DNA of 64,000 nt, from assembly GCF_003008515.1 (NCBI RefSeq), contig NZ_CP027668.1:4319001-4383000 (forward strand). The letters are read 5' to 3'. Source of the stretch: Phreatobacter cathodiphilus. GTDB lineage: Bacteria; Pseudomonadota; Alphaproteobacteria; Rhizobiales; Phreatobacteraceae. This document shows, one piece after another, positions 38,782-47,202 of the stretch. The translations under genes and the position numbers were made by a program. Under the pieces are notes generated by a model. That model saw nothing but the letters and a program-made list of their open reading frames with translations, had not been told where the DNA came from and searched no databases. The stretch's first letter is position 1. The number at the start of each line of letters is the position of its first letter.

Positions 38782-39321
38782 TCAGAACAGGCTGCGCAGG
38801 GTGTCGCGGGCCCGCACGAGCGAGCCGGTGACCGTCTCCTCGTAGGGCAGGCGCGGCAGCGGGATGCCGAAGACGGAGCGTCGCGCCGGGGAGGGCGCCG
38901 GAGCGGCGGTCGCCGTCATGGCGACGAGCTGGAGGGGCTCCCCGGGCGGGGAGGCCGCCGCCGGGGCGGCGGGGCGAACGGGGGGGCAGCGGGGCGCGCA
39001 GCCACGCTGGGCCTGCTGGACCTGCTGAACCTGCTGGGCCCGTCGGACGGGCGGCACCGGCACCACGGCCGGCAGCGGCGCTGCCGGGGGCACGAGATCC
39101 TCGGCCCTGGCTGCGGGCGCCTGGGTCGGCCAGACGAAGGCGGCATCGAAATCGACGGGTGTCGCGGGGCGGCTCACCAGGACCGCCTTCTCCTGCGGGG
39201 CGGCTGCCGGGGCAGGGGAGAGGGTCGCCAGCATCTTCGGCACGGCGACGGCGGCGCAGGCCGTGGCGAAGACCGAGACGACCACCTGGGCGGCCAGGCG
39301 GCGGCCACCCCGCGCAACCAT
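38782..39321 (-). CDS. hypothetical Pro/Ala-rich protein, membrane anchored
   Basis: 179 aa from ATG 39321 (a longer frame to 39402 adds a Ser/Gly-rich stretch). An N-terminal hydrophobic helix (LAAQVVVSVFATACAAVAV) precedes a long low-complexity Pro/Ala region with a short QQVQQVQQAQ repeat and two cysteines (RGCAPRC), then a conserved-looking C terminus (VFGIPLPRLPYEETVTGSLVRARDTLRSLF). It is probably a periplasmic or anchored protein of unknown function. Only 4 bases separate its stop from that of the MscS gene, convergent. Confidence 0.6.
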   Translation of the reverse strand: MVARGGRRLAAQVVVSVFATACAAVAVPKMLATLSPAPAAAPQEKAVLVSRPATPVDFDAAFVWPTQAPAARAEDLVPPAAPLPAVVPVPPVRRAQQVQQVQQAQRGCAPRCPPVRPAAPAAASPPGEPLQLVAMTATAAPAPSPARRSVFGIPLPRLPYEETVTGSLVRARDTLRSLF

Positions 39322-39424
39322 TGCAAGCTTTCCAGAACTCAAGGGGGAGACTCCGCTGGATACCGAACCCGGCGCCAGTTGGCCGTGGGTTTGTGGCGGC
39401 ATTCCGGACGGAAATGTTGCCGAT

Positions 39425-40147
39425 TCAGCCGCGGGCGTAGCCGATTGTTTCTGCCGTGGCGGCCTCGGCCGCGCCGGTCCAGGCGCGGAAGGCCCGGTGC
39501 CCCGGCGGGGTCACGTGCAGGGCGCGACCCTGCGACGCCCGCCTCACCCAGCCCCGGCTGAGCGCATGGTCGAGGATCGCGCGGCCAAGCGCGCCGCCGA
39601 GGTGGGGCCGCCTCTCGCTCCAGTCGAGGCAGGCGCGGCAGAGCGGCCGGCGGCTCGCCTCCAGCGCCCCGGTGTCGATGCCCTCGGCGCGGAAGAAGCT
39701 GCGGCCGGCTTCGGTCAGGCTCACCCCGCCCTCCGCGGCCGCCAGGCGCCCGTCGGCGGCGAAGGCGTCGAACAGGCGCACGGCCCATTCGCCCGCCATG
39801 TGGTCGTAGCAAGTGCGGGCCTGGCGCAGGGCCGGGTCGCGCGGGCCGGGGCGCGTCCTCAGGCGCCCCGTTCGGGCGGCGAGCCCCATCAGCCCCTCCA
39901 GCACATGGGCGACGTCGGCACCCGACAGGCGGAAATAGCGATGGCGGCCCTGGGCCTCGACGAGAACGAGGCCCGCCTCGCCGAGCCGCGCCAGATGACC
40001 GCTGGCGGTCGGCGCGCTGACGCCCGCCTCGCGCGCCAGTTCGCCGGCGGTGAGGGCGCGACCGGCCATCAGCGCGCCGAGCATGTTGGCGCGCGCGGGG
40101 TCGCCCATCAGGGCGGCGACGGTGGCGATGGACGGACCTTCCTTCAT
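39425..40147 (-). CDS. ArsR-family transcriptional regulator
   Basis: 240 aa. An N-terminal winged helix (MKEGPSIATVAALMGDPARANML...ELAREAGVSAPTASGHLARLGEAGLV) of ArsR type with a long C-terminal region rich in Arg/His/Cys (RPLCRACLDWSERRPHLGGALG), a recurring pattern in about 220-240 aa ArsR-like regulators. The usual metal CxCxxC box is absent, so the signal may be non-metal. Divergent from the TauE exporter, which it likely controls. Confidence 0.88.
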   Translation of the reverse strand: MKEGPSIATVAALMGDPARANMLGALMAGRALTAGELAREAGVSAPTASGHLARLGEAGLVLVEAQGRHRYFRLSGADVAHVLEGLMGLAARTGRLRTRPGPRDPALRQARTCYDHMAGEWAVRLFDAFAADGRLAAAEGGVSLTEAGRSFFRAEGIDTGALEASRRPLCRACLDWSERRPHLGGALGRAILDHALSRGWVRRASQGRALHVTPPGHRAFRAWTGAAEAATAETIGYARG

Positions 40148-40216
40148 GGGACGTCTCCTTCGGTCGCGGGATGTCCCGCAGCCTCGGACAGGCTACACCG
40201 GACGCGGTGCGATTGC

Positions 40217-40232
40217 TTCGGCGCGCACCGAA
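40217..40232. promoter_or_regulatory. candidate operator in the ArsR/TauE spacer
   Basis: TTCGGCGCGCACCGAA, a near-perfect 16-base palindrome (one mismatched pair) in the 146-base divergent spacer. A second partial palindrome CGGGATGTCCCG is at about 40158-40169. Either may bind the ArsR protein. Confidence 0.4.
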
Positions 40233-40293
40233 ACGTCGGCCCCCCGAACCGGTGGATCGTCGCGGCCCTCGTCTCCGCAACCAGGACCCCCGC

Positions 40294-41028
40294 ATGGCCA
40301 TCCTCGCCGTCGCCACCGTCGTCTTCGTCCTCGCCGGCCTCGTCAAGGGCGTCATCGGCCTCGGCCTGCCGACCATCGCCGTCGGCTTGCTCAGCCTCTT
40401 CGTCACGCCGGCCCAGGCGGCCTCCTGGATGCTGGTGCCCTCGCTCCTCACCAATGTCTGGCAGGTGGCCGCGGGGCCGAACCTCTGGCCGCTCACCCGC
40501 CGCCTCGCCACCCTCCTCGCGGGAATCGCGGCCGGAACCTGGCTCGGCAGCGGCGTCATCTCCGGCGCCTCCGCCGGCCATGCCTCGGTGGCCCTCGGCC
40601 TCGTGCTGATCCTCTATGCCGGGCTGGGCCTCTCGCCGCTGCGGCCGCGGGTGCCGGCGGGCGCCGAGCCCTTCCTGTCGCCGCTGGTGGGGCTGATGAC
40701 CGGCGTCGTCTCGGCCGGCACCGGCATCTTCGTCATGCCCTCGGTGCCCTATCTGCAGGCGCTGGGGCTGGAGAAGGACGACCTCGTCCAGGCCCTCGGC
40801 ATCACCTTCCTCGTCGCCACCGTGGCGCTCGGCGTCGGCCTGTTCAGCGAGGGGGTGCTGGCGGGCGGAACGGCGCTCACCTCGCTGTGGATGCTCGCCC
40901 CGGCGCTCCTCGGCATGGCGCTGGGACAGGCGATCCGCTCGCGCATCAGCCCCGCGGCGTTCCGCACCTGGTTCATGATCGGGCTGATGCTCCTCGGCGC
41001 CCATCTGGCGGTGAAGCCGCTGCTGTGA
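40294..41028 (+). CDS. sulfite exporter TauE/SafE family permease
   Basis: 244 aa with about eight hydrophobic segments in two pseudo-repeats. Characteristic GLVKGVIGLGLPTIAVGLLSL and PLVGLMTGVVSAGTGIFVMPSVPYLQALGL, the two Gly-rich half-motifs of TauE/SafE. Substrate could be sulfite, sulfoacetate or another organosulfur/organic anion. Start at ATG 40294, after an untranslated Arg-rich stretch. Divergently paired with the ArsR regulator. The downstream region is repeat-filled. Confidence 0.9.
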   Translation: MAILAVATVVFVLAGLVKGVIGLGLPTIAVGLLSLFVTPAQAASWMLVPSLLTNVWQVAAGPNLWPLTRRLATLLAGIAAGTWLGSGVISGASAGHASVALGLVLILYAGLGLSPLRPRVPAGAEPFLSPLVGLMTGVVSAGTGIFVMPSVPYLQALGLEKDDLVQALGITFLVATVALGVGLFSEGVLAGGTALTSLWMLAPALLGMALGQAIRSRISPAAFRTWFMIGLMLLGAHLAVKPLL

Positions 41029-41048
41029 GGGCAATGGCCCCGTCGTCC

Positions 41049-41198
41049 GTCACCCCCGGCGAGGCCGAAGGCCGAGGGAAGGGGGGCTAGGGGCCACGGA
41101 CTGAAGCCGGCGGCGAGGGCTGGCAGGAGGTGCCGTCGAGGTGTGGGTTACCGACCCTGGATCCCCTTCCCCTCGCTGCGCTCGGCCGGGGATGACGG
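41049..41198. repeat. inverted pair of gtcacccccggcgaggccga units
   Basis: 41049-41087 carries the forward unit (as at 4788 and 15760). 41156-41198 carries its reverse (ccttcccctcgctgcgctcg then gccggggatgac). The pair encloses about 70 bases with no ORF of note. The arrangement matches a REPIN-like structure. Confidence 0.7.
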
Positions 41199-41276
41199 CG
41201 GAGGGTCGGGCGGGCGCGGGCACATGGCACAGCCCGGGTGTCGAGGGCGGCCTCGGGAGGCGCACAAACCTCACCG

Positions 41277-41304
41277 CGTCATGCCCGGGACAAGCCCGGG
41301 CAGG
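41277..41304. repeat. tcatgcccgggacaagcccgggca palindrome
   Basis: Hairpin-forming sequence with arms tgcccggg / cccgggca and spacer acaag. The longer relative at 51011-51039 has arms gtcatgcccggg / cccgggcatgac. Confidence 0.7.
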
Positions 41305-41331
41305 ACCGAGAGAGCTGTGTCCGTATCCCAT

Positions 41332-41530
41332 GCGCTGCACAGAGGAAGTGCGTCCTTCGAGGCTCGGGCCAGGGGCCCTCGCACCTCAGGATGAGGAGGG
41401 GAGAGACCTGCAGAAAGGCGCGTCGGGGCGGGCATCGCGTCCCGAAGGGCCACACACCACCCTCCTCATCCTGAGGTGCGAGGGAGCGCAGCGAGCGAGC
41501 CTCGAAGGACGCACGCGGCGGATGCAGGGC
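41332..41530. mobile_element. MITE/REPIN-like inverted-repeat element, copy 2
   Basis: A 199-base relative of the element at 15524. Left end gcgctgcacagaggaagtgcg, inner arms cttcgaggctcg (41354) and cgcacctcaggatgagg; right half ctcatcctgaggtgcgag (41464-41481) and gcctcgaaggacgcac (to 41514), closing gatgcagggc. It ends about 4 bases beyond the recD2 stop. Gap 41029-41534 is wholly repeats; no gene seen. Confidence 0.75.
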
Positions 41531-41534
41531 TTGC

Positions 41535-43721
41535 CTACCCCTCCAGCCATTCCCTGAGCTTGGTCACCCGCGGCTTCATGCGGCCGCCATCCACCGCGAT
41601 GCGCAGGGCGCGGGTCTCGCCGACCATGACGACGAGGGACCGGCCGCGCGTCACCGCCGTGTAGATGAGGTTCCTCGCCAGCATCGCGTAGTGCTGCGTC
41701 GTCACCGGGATCACCACCGCCGGATATTCCGACCCCTGGCTCTTGTGGATGGTGGTGGCATAGGCGGGCATGAGGTTTTCCAGGTCCCCGAAGGAATAGG
41801 AGACCTGCCGGCCGTCGAAGAGGGCGACGAGTTCGCCCTCCTCCTGGTCGATGCGCAGCACCTGGCCGAGATCGCCGTTGAAGACGTCGCGGTCGTAGTC
41901 GTTGGCGGTCTGCATGACGCGGTCGCCGGCAGCATAGGTCCAGCCGTAGCGCTCGATGGAGCGGCCGGCCGGGGGATTGAGCACCTTCTGCAGCTCGACG
42001 TTGAGGTTGCGGGCGCCGAGCACGCCCTTGTTCATCGGCGCCAGCACCTGCACGTCGCGCATCGGGTCGAGGCCGAAGCGGCGCGGGATGCGCTCCTTGA
42101 CCATCTCGATGATCTTGGCGAGGCCGCTCTCGGGCGTGGAGGCCTCGACCCAATAGAAATCGCTCTCCGCCCCCGCCGGCACGGCCTCCGGCATCTCGCC
42201 GCGGTTGATGCGGTGGGCGGTGGCGATGATGCGGCTGGCTTCCGCCTGGCGGAAGACCTCCGTCAGCCGTGCCACCGGCACCAGCCCCGAGGCGATGATG
42301 TCGGCGAGCGCCTGGCCGGGTCCGACGGGGGGCAACTGGTCGACGTCGCCGACGAGCAGCAGGCCGGCATCGGCCGGCAGCGCCTCGACGAGGGCGAGCA
42401 TCAGCGGCACGTCGACCATGGAGGTCTCGTCGACCACCAGCAGATCGCAGTCGATGAGGTTCTCGCGACCGCGGGAGAAGGCGCCGAATTCCGGATCGAT
42501 CTCCAGCAGGCGGTGGATGGTCTTCGCCTCGATGCCGGTCTGCTCGGTCATGCGCTTGGCGGCGCGCCCGGTGGGGGCGGCGAGCACGACCGACACGTCC
42601 TGGCGGGTGAGGAGCTTCAGGATCGTATCGAGCAGCGTCGTCTTGCCGACGCCCGGGCCGCCGGTGATGACGGACACCTTGGCGGCGAGAATGGTCGCCA
42701 GCGCCTCGCGCTGCGAGGGCGCGAGGGCCTTGCCGGTGCGCGCCTCGACGCGCGGCACCTCGGTGTCGAGATCGATCTTCCCCCAGGGCGGCGATCCCTT
42801 GGCGAGGTCGCGCAGCCGCTCGCCGATGATCTTCTCGGCCCGGTGCAGGTCCTTGAGGAACAGGTGCGGCTCGCCGCCGATGGTGTCGGCGACGAGGTTG
42901 CGGGCGGCCACCTCGGCTGCGGCCGCCTCCTCGATCCGCGCGGTGTCGCCGTCGAGCAGGCGGGCGGCCAGCGCCACCGCCTCCTCGCGCGGCAGGCCGG
43001 TATGGCCGTCGTCGCGCGCCTCCTGGAGGGCATAGGTGATGCCGGCGCGCAGGCGCTCCGGCGCGTCGCGGGCAAGCCCCAGCGACACCGCCACCTGGTC
43101 GGCGGTGAGGAAGCCGATGCCGCGCACGTCGCGGGCGAGGCGGTAGGGGTCCTGGCGGATGAGGCCGATGGCCTCGGTGCCGAGCGCCCGGAAGACGCGG
43201 GCCGCCTGTCCGAGGCCGAGGCCGTGCTCCTGCAGGAAGACGCCGAGGTCGCGGACGATGCGGTCCTCGGTCCAGCTCTCGGTGATGCGGCGGATGCGGG
43301 CATCCGTGAGGCCGACGATCTCCTTGAGCCGGTGCGGCTCGGTGTCGAGCACCTCGAAGGTGCGCTTGCCGAAGGCCTGGACGATCTTGTGGGCGGTGGC
43401 GATGCCGATGCCCTTGATGGCGCCGGAGGCGAGGTAGCGCTCGATGCCGTCCTTGGAGGCGGGCGGGGCGGTGACGAGGCGCGCCGCCTTGAACTGCAGG
43501 CCGTGGGTGCGGTCGTTCACCCAGGAGCCTTCGGCCGTCATCATCTCGCCGGCCGCCACCGCCGAGGTGGTGCCGACGATGGAGACCGGCTGCGGCTTGC
43601 CGCGCACGCGCACCTTCAGCACCGCGAAACCGGTCGCGGGGGAATGGAAGGTGACGCGCTCGATGGTGCCCGTCAGGGTCTCCAGCGGGCTGTCGGAGGA
43701 CGGGGCGGCGCCCGCGCGCAT
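41535..43721 (-). CDS. RecD2-type ATP-dependent DNA helicase
   Basis: 728 aa. N-terminal OB-like domain (LTGTIERVTFHSPATGFAVLKVRVRGK), HhH region (GIERYLASGAIKGIGIATAHKIV), P-loop GGPGVGKTTL at about 352, DEAD-box-like VVDETSMVD, GDVDQLPPVGPG and the C-terminal UvrD-like motifs (TIHKSQGSE, YTAVTRGR). This is the RecD2 (YrrC) layout, a 5'-3' SF1B helicase that acts without RecBC. No recB/recC is present. Length is typical. Upstream RBS is weak. Confidence 0.93.
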   Translation of the reverse strand: MRAGAAPSSDSPLETLTGTIERVTFHSPATGFAVLKVRVRGKPQPVSIVGTTSAVAAGEMMTAEGSWVNDRTHGLQFKAARLVTAPPASKDGIERYLASGAIKGIGIATAHKIVQAFGKRTFEVLDTEPHRLKEIVGLTDARIRRITESWTEDRIVRDLGVFLQEHGLGLGQAARVFRALGTEAIGLIRQDPYRLARDVRGIGFLTADQVAVSLGLARDAPERLRAGITYALQEARDDGHTGLPREEAVALAARLLDGDTARIEEAAAAEVAARNLVADTIGGEPHLFLKDLHRAEKIIGERLRDLAKGSPPWGKIDLDTEVPRVEARTGKALAPSQREALATILAAKVSVITGGPGVGKTTLLDTILKLLTRQDVSVVLAAPTGRAAKRMTEQTGIEAKTIHRLLEIDPEFGAFSRGRENLIDCDLLVVDETSMVDVPLMLALVEALPADAGLLLVGDVDQLPPVGPGQALADIIASGLVPVARLTEVFRQAEASRIIATAHRINRGEMPEAVPAGAESDFYWVEASTPESGLAKIIEMVKERIPRRFGLDPMRDVQVLAPMNKGVLGARNLNVELQKVLNPPAGRSIERYGWTYAAGDRVMQTANDYDRDVFNGDLGQVLRIDQEEGELVALFDGRQVSYSFGDLENLMPAYATTIHKSQGSEYPAVVIPVTTQHYAMLARNLIYTAVTRGRSLVVMVGETRALRIAVDGGRMKPRVTKLREWLEG

Positions 43722-43819
43722 GGAGGCGAATCGCTCTAAGAGAGGTGGATCGGGATCGGCCGGAAGCTAGAACGCCCGGCTGCCCGCGTCCACGCCGAAC
43801 CGGCCGACCGAGCGCATCC

Positions 43820-44578
43820 ATGGCCTTCGCCCTCGCCGACGTCTCCCTCGTCCAGGCGGTCCTCGTCGCCGGCACGGCCTTCGGTGCGGCGGTCGTCGGC
43901 GGCATGGCCGGCTACGGCACCGGCCTCCTGCTGCCGCTGGTGCTGGTGCCGGTGATCGGCGCCGAGAACGTGGTGCCGGTCATCGCCGTATCCTCCATGT
44001 TCACCAATGTCGGCCGCTTCGTCGCCATGCGCGAGGCGGTGGACTGGCGCGTCGCGGCGACGATGCTGCCGCTCGCCGTGCCCCTCGTCATGCTCTCGGC
44101 CTACGGCTTCACGCGGCTCGACACGCGCGGCGCCTCCCTCGTCATCGGCCTCATGCTGATCGTTCTCGTGCCGCTCAGGCGCAAGCTGGTGCGCATGGGC
44201 TTTCGCCTCGCCGGCTGGCAGCTCGCCCCGGCGGGCGGCGTCTACGGCCTCGTCACCGGCGCCTCCAGCGGCGCCGGCGTCATCCTCGTCTCCTTCCTCA
44301 TGGCGGCGGGGCTGACGGGGAAGGCGGTGATCGCCACGGACGCCGCCATCTCCATCGTCATCGGCATCGCCAAGGCCGGCACCTTCGGCTGGAACGAGGC
44401 CCTGCCGACGCCCCTGCTCCTCTTCGCGCTGCTGGTGGGGCTCGCCACCCTGCCGGGCGCCTTCGTCGCCCGCGCCCTTCTCGACCGCCTGCCGGTGCGC
44501 CTGCACACGCTGATGCTGGAGGCCGTCATCGTCGTCGGCGGCGTCCTCATCGTCGCCCGCGGCCTCTTCGGCGCCTGA
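43820..44578 (+). CDS. sulfite exporter TauE/SafE family permease (second)
   Basis: 252 aa, around eight hydrophobic helices. Begins MAFALADVSLVQAVLVAGTAFGAAVVGGMAGYGTGLLLPLVL; the second half has PAGGVYGLVTGASSGAGVILVSFLMAAGL. It is distinct in sequence from the copy at 40294, so it probably handles a different anion. Start ATG 43820 follows a 98-base spacer to divergent recD2. The gene is followed by a 385-base region leading to infA. Confidence 0.88.
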   Translation: MAFALADVSLVQAVLVAGTAFGAAVVGGMAGYGTGLLLPLVLVPVIGAENVVPVIAVSSMFTNVGRFVAMREAVDWRVAATMLPLAVPLVMLSAYGFTRLDTRGASLVIGLMLIVLVPLRRKLVRMGFRLAGWQLAPAGGVYGLVTGASSGAGVILVSFLMAAGLTGKAVIATDAAISIVIGIAKAGTFGWNEALPTPLLLFALLVGLATLPGAFVARALLDRLPVRLHTLMLEAVIVVGGVLIVARGLFGA

Positions 44579-44963
44579 TGCGCCAATCCGCGACGTCCGC
44601 CCTTGCAATCGGCGAAAGGCTCCCCATCTCAGGCTCACCGGCTGACGAGGCCTGCCCTTCCGGCGCTGTTCGGCGCGGATGTCTCCCTGCAAAGGGAACC
44701 ATCCCCCCGCTGCGACGTTTGAGAGGCACGGCGGTTCTCCCGTGAACGTCATGCGCTGCCGACCGGCGGCGCGACGATCCGGCGAGCATCTCAGCCTGAC
44801 GCGAGATCACCTCATCCAGCCGACCGCGGATGTAACGGCGGCAAGAGGGTGGTCCCGCGTCGACAAATTCTGTATGACGCGAACCCTGGCATCGAGCGGA
44901 AGATCCGCTTCGCCGGGGTTTTCTGCGCCCGGGCCGCGGCGCAACGACGGAGAAGCCACGCAT
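44579..44963. other. 385-base leader region before infA
   Basis: No gene seen. The reading frame of infA is open upstream to 44679, but those codons are unlike a conserved protein. The segment 44860-44880 (gtcgacaaattctgtatgac) is AT-richer and may hold a -10 region. A hairpin follows at 44881-44921. An RBS candidate GACGGAGAAG lies about 9 bases before ATG 44964. Confidence 0.45.
44881..44923 (+). promoter_or_regulatory. attenuator-like leader hairpin upstream of infA
   Basis: GAACCCTGGC pairs with GCCGGGGTTT (ten pairs, two G-T), enclosing an inner CGGA/TCCG stem, followed by TTCT. The shape of an intrinsic terminator 40 bases before the infA start suggests attenuation or mRNA processing. 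Confidence 0.5.
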
Positions 44964-45248
44964 ATGGCGAAGGAAGACGTCCTCAATTTCGAAGGCAAGG
45001 TGACGGAGGTCATGCCCGACGCCCGGTTCCGCGTGGAACTGGACAACGGGCACATGGTCGTCGTCTACACCGCCGGCAAGATGAAGAAGAACCGCATCAA
45101 GACCCTGGTCGGCGACCGCGTGACGGTCGAGATGACGCCCTACGACCTCGACAAGGGCCGTCTCGTCTTCCGCCACAAGGGCGATGCCCCGCCCCCCGGT
45201 CCGCGCCCCGGCGGCGCCCGTCCCGGCGGTCCGCAGCGCCGGCGCTGA
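44964..45248 (+). CDS. infA: translation initiation factor IF-1 with C-terminal tail
   Basis: 94 aa. Residues 1-72 are the S1/OB fold of IF-1, [26 protein letters not shown]..., ending RLVFRHK; it binds the 30S A site during initiation. A 22-residue Pro/Gly/Arg tail (from [12 protein letters not shown] to RRR) is added, absent from E. coli IF-1. Several alphaproteobacteria carry a second infA with such a tail, so this may not be the only copy. The start is set by family alignment. A 385-base leader with a hairpin precedes it. Confidence 0.93.
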   Translation: MAKEDVLNFEGKVTEVMPDARFRVELDNGHMVVVYTAGKMKKNRIKTLVGDRVTVEMTPYDLDKGRLVFRHKGDAPPPGPRPGGARPGGPQRRR

Positions 45249-45336
45249 GCCGGTTTCTCCCGGCGCGGAGCCCTCCGCGCCCGACGGTGCCCGCCTCGGC
45301 GACCCGATGGTCGCCGCTTGCCGTTATGGGCCTTGC

Positions 45337-46224
45337 ATGTCCGGCCGCCCCGCCCCCTCCCGTCCCGCGACGCTCGCCGGCTTCGGCGCCATCGGCCTGT
45401 GGGGCCTCCTGGCCCTGTTCACGGCGGCTTCGGGCACGGTCCCGCCCTTCCAGCTCACCGCCATGACCTTCGCCATCGGCGGCGGCATCGGCCTCGCCGT
45501 GGTGGCGACGCGCCCCGGCGGCCTGTCCCTCCTTGCCCAGCCGCCGCGGGTCTGGCTGCACGGCATCGCCGGCCTCTTCGGCTATCACGCGCTCTATTTC
45601 ACCGCCCTGCGCTATGCGCCGGCGGCGGAGGCGAACCTCCTCAACTATCTCTGGCCGCTGCTCATCGTCGTCTTCTCCGCCCTGCTGCCGGGGGAGCGGC
45701 TCAAAGCCCACCACGTGCTCGGGGCCTTGCTCGGCCTCGCCGGCACGGTGTTGCTCATCGCCTCGCGCGGCGGTCTCGGGGCGGGTTTTGCCGCCGGCCA
45801 TCTCGTCGGCTATGCGGCGGCGCTCGGCTGCGCCCTGGTCTGGTCGGTCTATTCGGTGACGGCGCGGCTCCTGCCGAACGTGCCGACCGAAGCCGTCGCC
45901 GGCTTCTGCCTCATGACCGCGGTTCTCGCCCTCCTCTGCCACCTGGCGCTGGAGACGACGGTCTGGCCGGCCGCCGTCACCGAATGGCTGGCGATCCTCG
46001 CCCTCGGCCTCGGGCCGGTGGGGGCGGCCTTCTACCTGTGGGACCGCGGCATGAAGCTGGGCGACATCCAGGTGCTGGGGGCGGCGAGCTATGCGGCGCC
46101 GGTCATCTCCACCCTGGCGCTGGTCGCCTTCGGCCATGCGCAGGCGAGCCTGGTGCTGGGCGTGTCGGTGGCGCTGATCGTCGCGGGGTCGGTGGTGGCG
46201 GCCAAGGAGATGTTCAGGCGGTAG
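45337..46224 (+). CDS. DMT-superfamily (EamA) transporter
   Basis: 295 aa, ten predicted helices in two EamA repeats. Landmarks: FGAIGLWGLLALFTAASGTVPPF at the start, RYAPAAEANLLNYLWPLLIVVFSALLPGERL at the end of repeat 1 and SYAAPVISTLALVAFGHAQ in repeat 2. Likely exports aromatic amino acids or other small metabolites (YddG-like layout), but the substrate is uncertain. Start ATG 45337; the longer frame overlaps infA. Followed 2 bases after its stop by an inverted-repeat element. Confidence 0.9.
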   Translation: MSGRPAPSRPATLAGFGAIGLWGLLALFTAASGTVPPFQLTAMTFAIGGGIGLAVVATRPGGLSLLAQPPRVWLHGIAGLFGYHALYFTALRYAPAAEANLLNYLWPLLIVVFSALLPGERLKAHHVLGALLGLAGTVLLIASRGGLGAGFAAGHLVGYAAALGCALVWSVYSVTARLLPNVPTEAVAGFCLMTAVLALLCHLALETTVWPAAVTEWLAILALGLGPVGAAFYLWDRGMKLGDIQVLGAASYAAPVISTLALVAFGHAQASLVLGVSVALIVAGSVVAAKEMFRR

Positions 46225-46225
46225 G

Positions 46226-46432
46226 GCGCCCTGCACAGCGCAAGTGCATCCTTCGAGGCTCGGTCGCTGCGCTCCCTCGCACCTCAGGATGAGGAATGGT
46301 GAGACCTGCAACCGGCCCAGCATGAACGGGCAGGTCGCGTCGAGCTGTTTGCCAGCCGCCAACCTCCCTCATCAAGAGGTGCGAGCCTGAAAGGCGAGCC
46401 TCGAAGGACGCACTTGCGCGGTGCAAGGCGCG
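46226..46432. mobile_element. MITE/REPIN-like inverted-repeat element, copy 3
   Basis: A 207-base copy. Left end gcgccctgcacagcgcaag, inner arms cttcgaggctcg (46251) and cgcacctcaggatgagg (46278-46294); right half cctcatcaagaggtgcgag (46368-46386, with a small change) and gcctcgaaggacgcacttgc, closing gtgcaaggcgcg. It begins 2 bases after the DMT transporter stop and ends 9 bases before the GNAT stop, filling the intergenic gap. Confidence 0.75.
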
Positions 46433-46440
46433 TCGCCCCC

Positions 46441-47202
46441 TCACCCCTGCGCCATCCGCCGGCAGTGATAGTCATAGGCCACCGTGAAGCCGAGCCGCTC
46501 GTAGAGCGCGTGGGCCTTCACATTGGTCTTGCGCACCTGCAGATAGGCGGTGTGGGCGCCGTGCGAGCGGCCCCAATGCAGCAGCGCGCCGATCATGCGC
46601 TGCCCCGCCCCCGAGCCGCGCGCGGCCGGCGTGACGGCGAGATCGTAGAGCCCGACATAGCCGCGATCGGCGACACCGAGGCCGAAGCCCACCGCCTTCC
46701 TGTCGACATAGACGGTGGCGAAGGCGGTCTCGACGCGGATGGCGCCGACGATGCGGCCGAGCATCTCCTGCTGCCAGTCGGCGAGCTCATAGGCCTCCGC
46801 CGCGCCGGTCACCCAGGCCTCCGTCGGCTCCTCGGAGAGCACGACCGCCGCGTCCGGCGCGCCCTCCATCTTCACGCGGCTCGCGAGCGGGGCGACCATC
46901 ACGTCGGTCTCGTCGTAGACGGTCCAGCCGGCCTCGGCGAAGCCTTGATCGATGCCCTCTCCCGCCAGCGGCGTGATGCGCACCATCGGCTCGATCCCGG
47001 CCTTGCGGTAGAGCGTCTTCACCGTACGGATCAGCTCCTCGGCCGAGATGGACGAGGGGTAGAAGGGGCTCGCCGCATTGGAGCGCTTGGTGTGGCCCCC
47101 GGCCATGCGCAGCATCCAGCCGTCGACATAGACGGTCTGCATGGCCGGCCAGGCGTTGAAGAGGCGCTCCTCGAGGATGCGGGCGAGGACGGGATCGTTC
47201 AT
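46441..47202 (-). CDS. GNAT-family N-acetyltransferase
   Basis: 253 aa. The acetyl-CoA binding segment is in the C-terminal half (LAVTPAARGSGAGQRMI, the R/Q-x-x-G-x-G/A motif), followed by LQVRKTNVKAHALYERLGF, the classic GNAT motif B. The N-terminal half (about 1-110) is a degenerate second GNAT-like domain. Acceptor is unknown. ATG 47202 overlaps the cupin stop by 4 bases, so it is the last gene of the aromatic amino-acid operon. Confidence 0.9.
   Translation of the reverse strand: MNDPVLARILEERLFNAWPAMQTVYVDGWMLRMAGGHTKRSNAASPFYPSSISAEELIRTVKTLYRKAGIEPMVRITPLAGEGIDQGFAEAGWTVYDETDVMVAPLASRVKMEGAPDAAVVLSEEPTEAWVTGAAEAYELADWQQEMLGRIVGAIRVETAFATVYVDRKAVGFGLGVADRGYVGLYDLAVTPAARGSGAGQRMIGALLHWGRSHGAHTAYLQVRKTNVKAHALYERLGFTVAYDYHCRRMAQG

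Noticed and set aside
41535-43721. RecBCD system
   Set aside because: Only a RecD2-type helicase is present, with its own N-terminal OB/HhH region; no recB or recC is adjacent.
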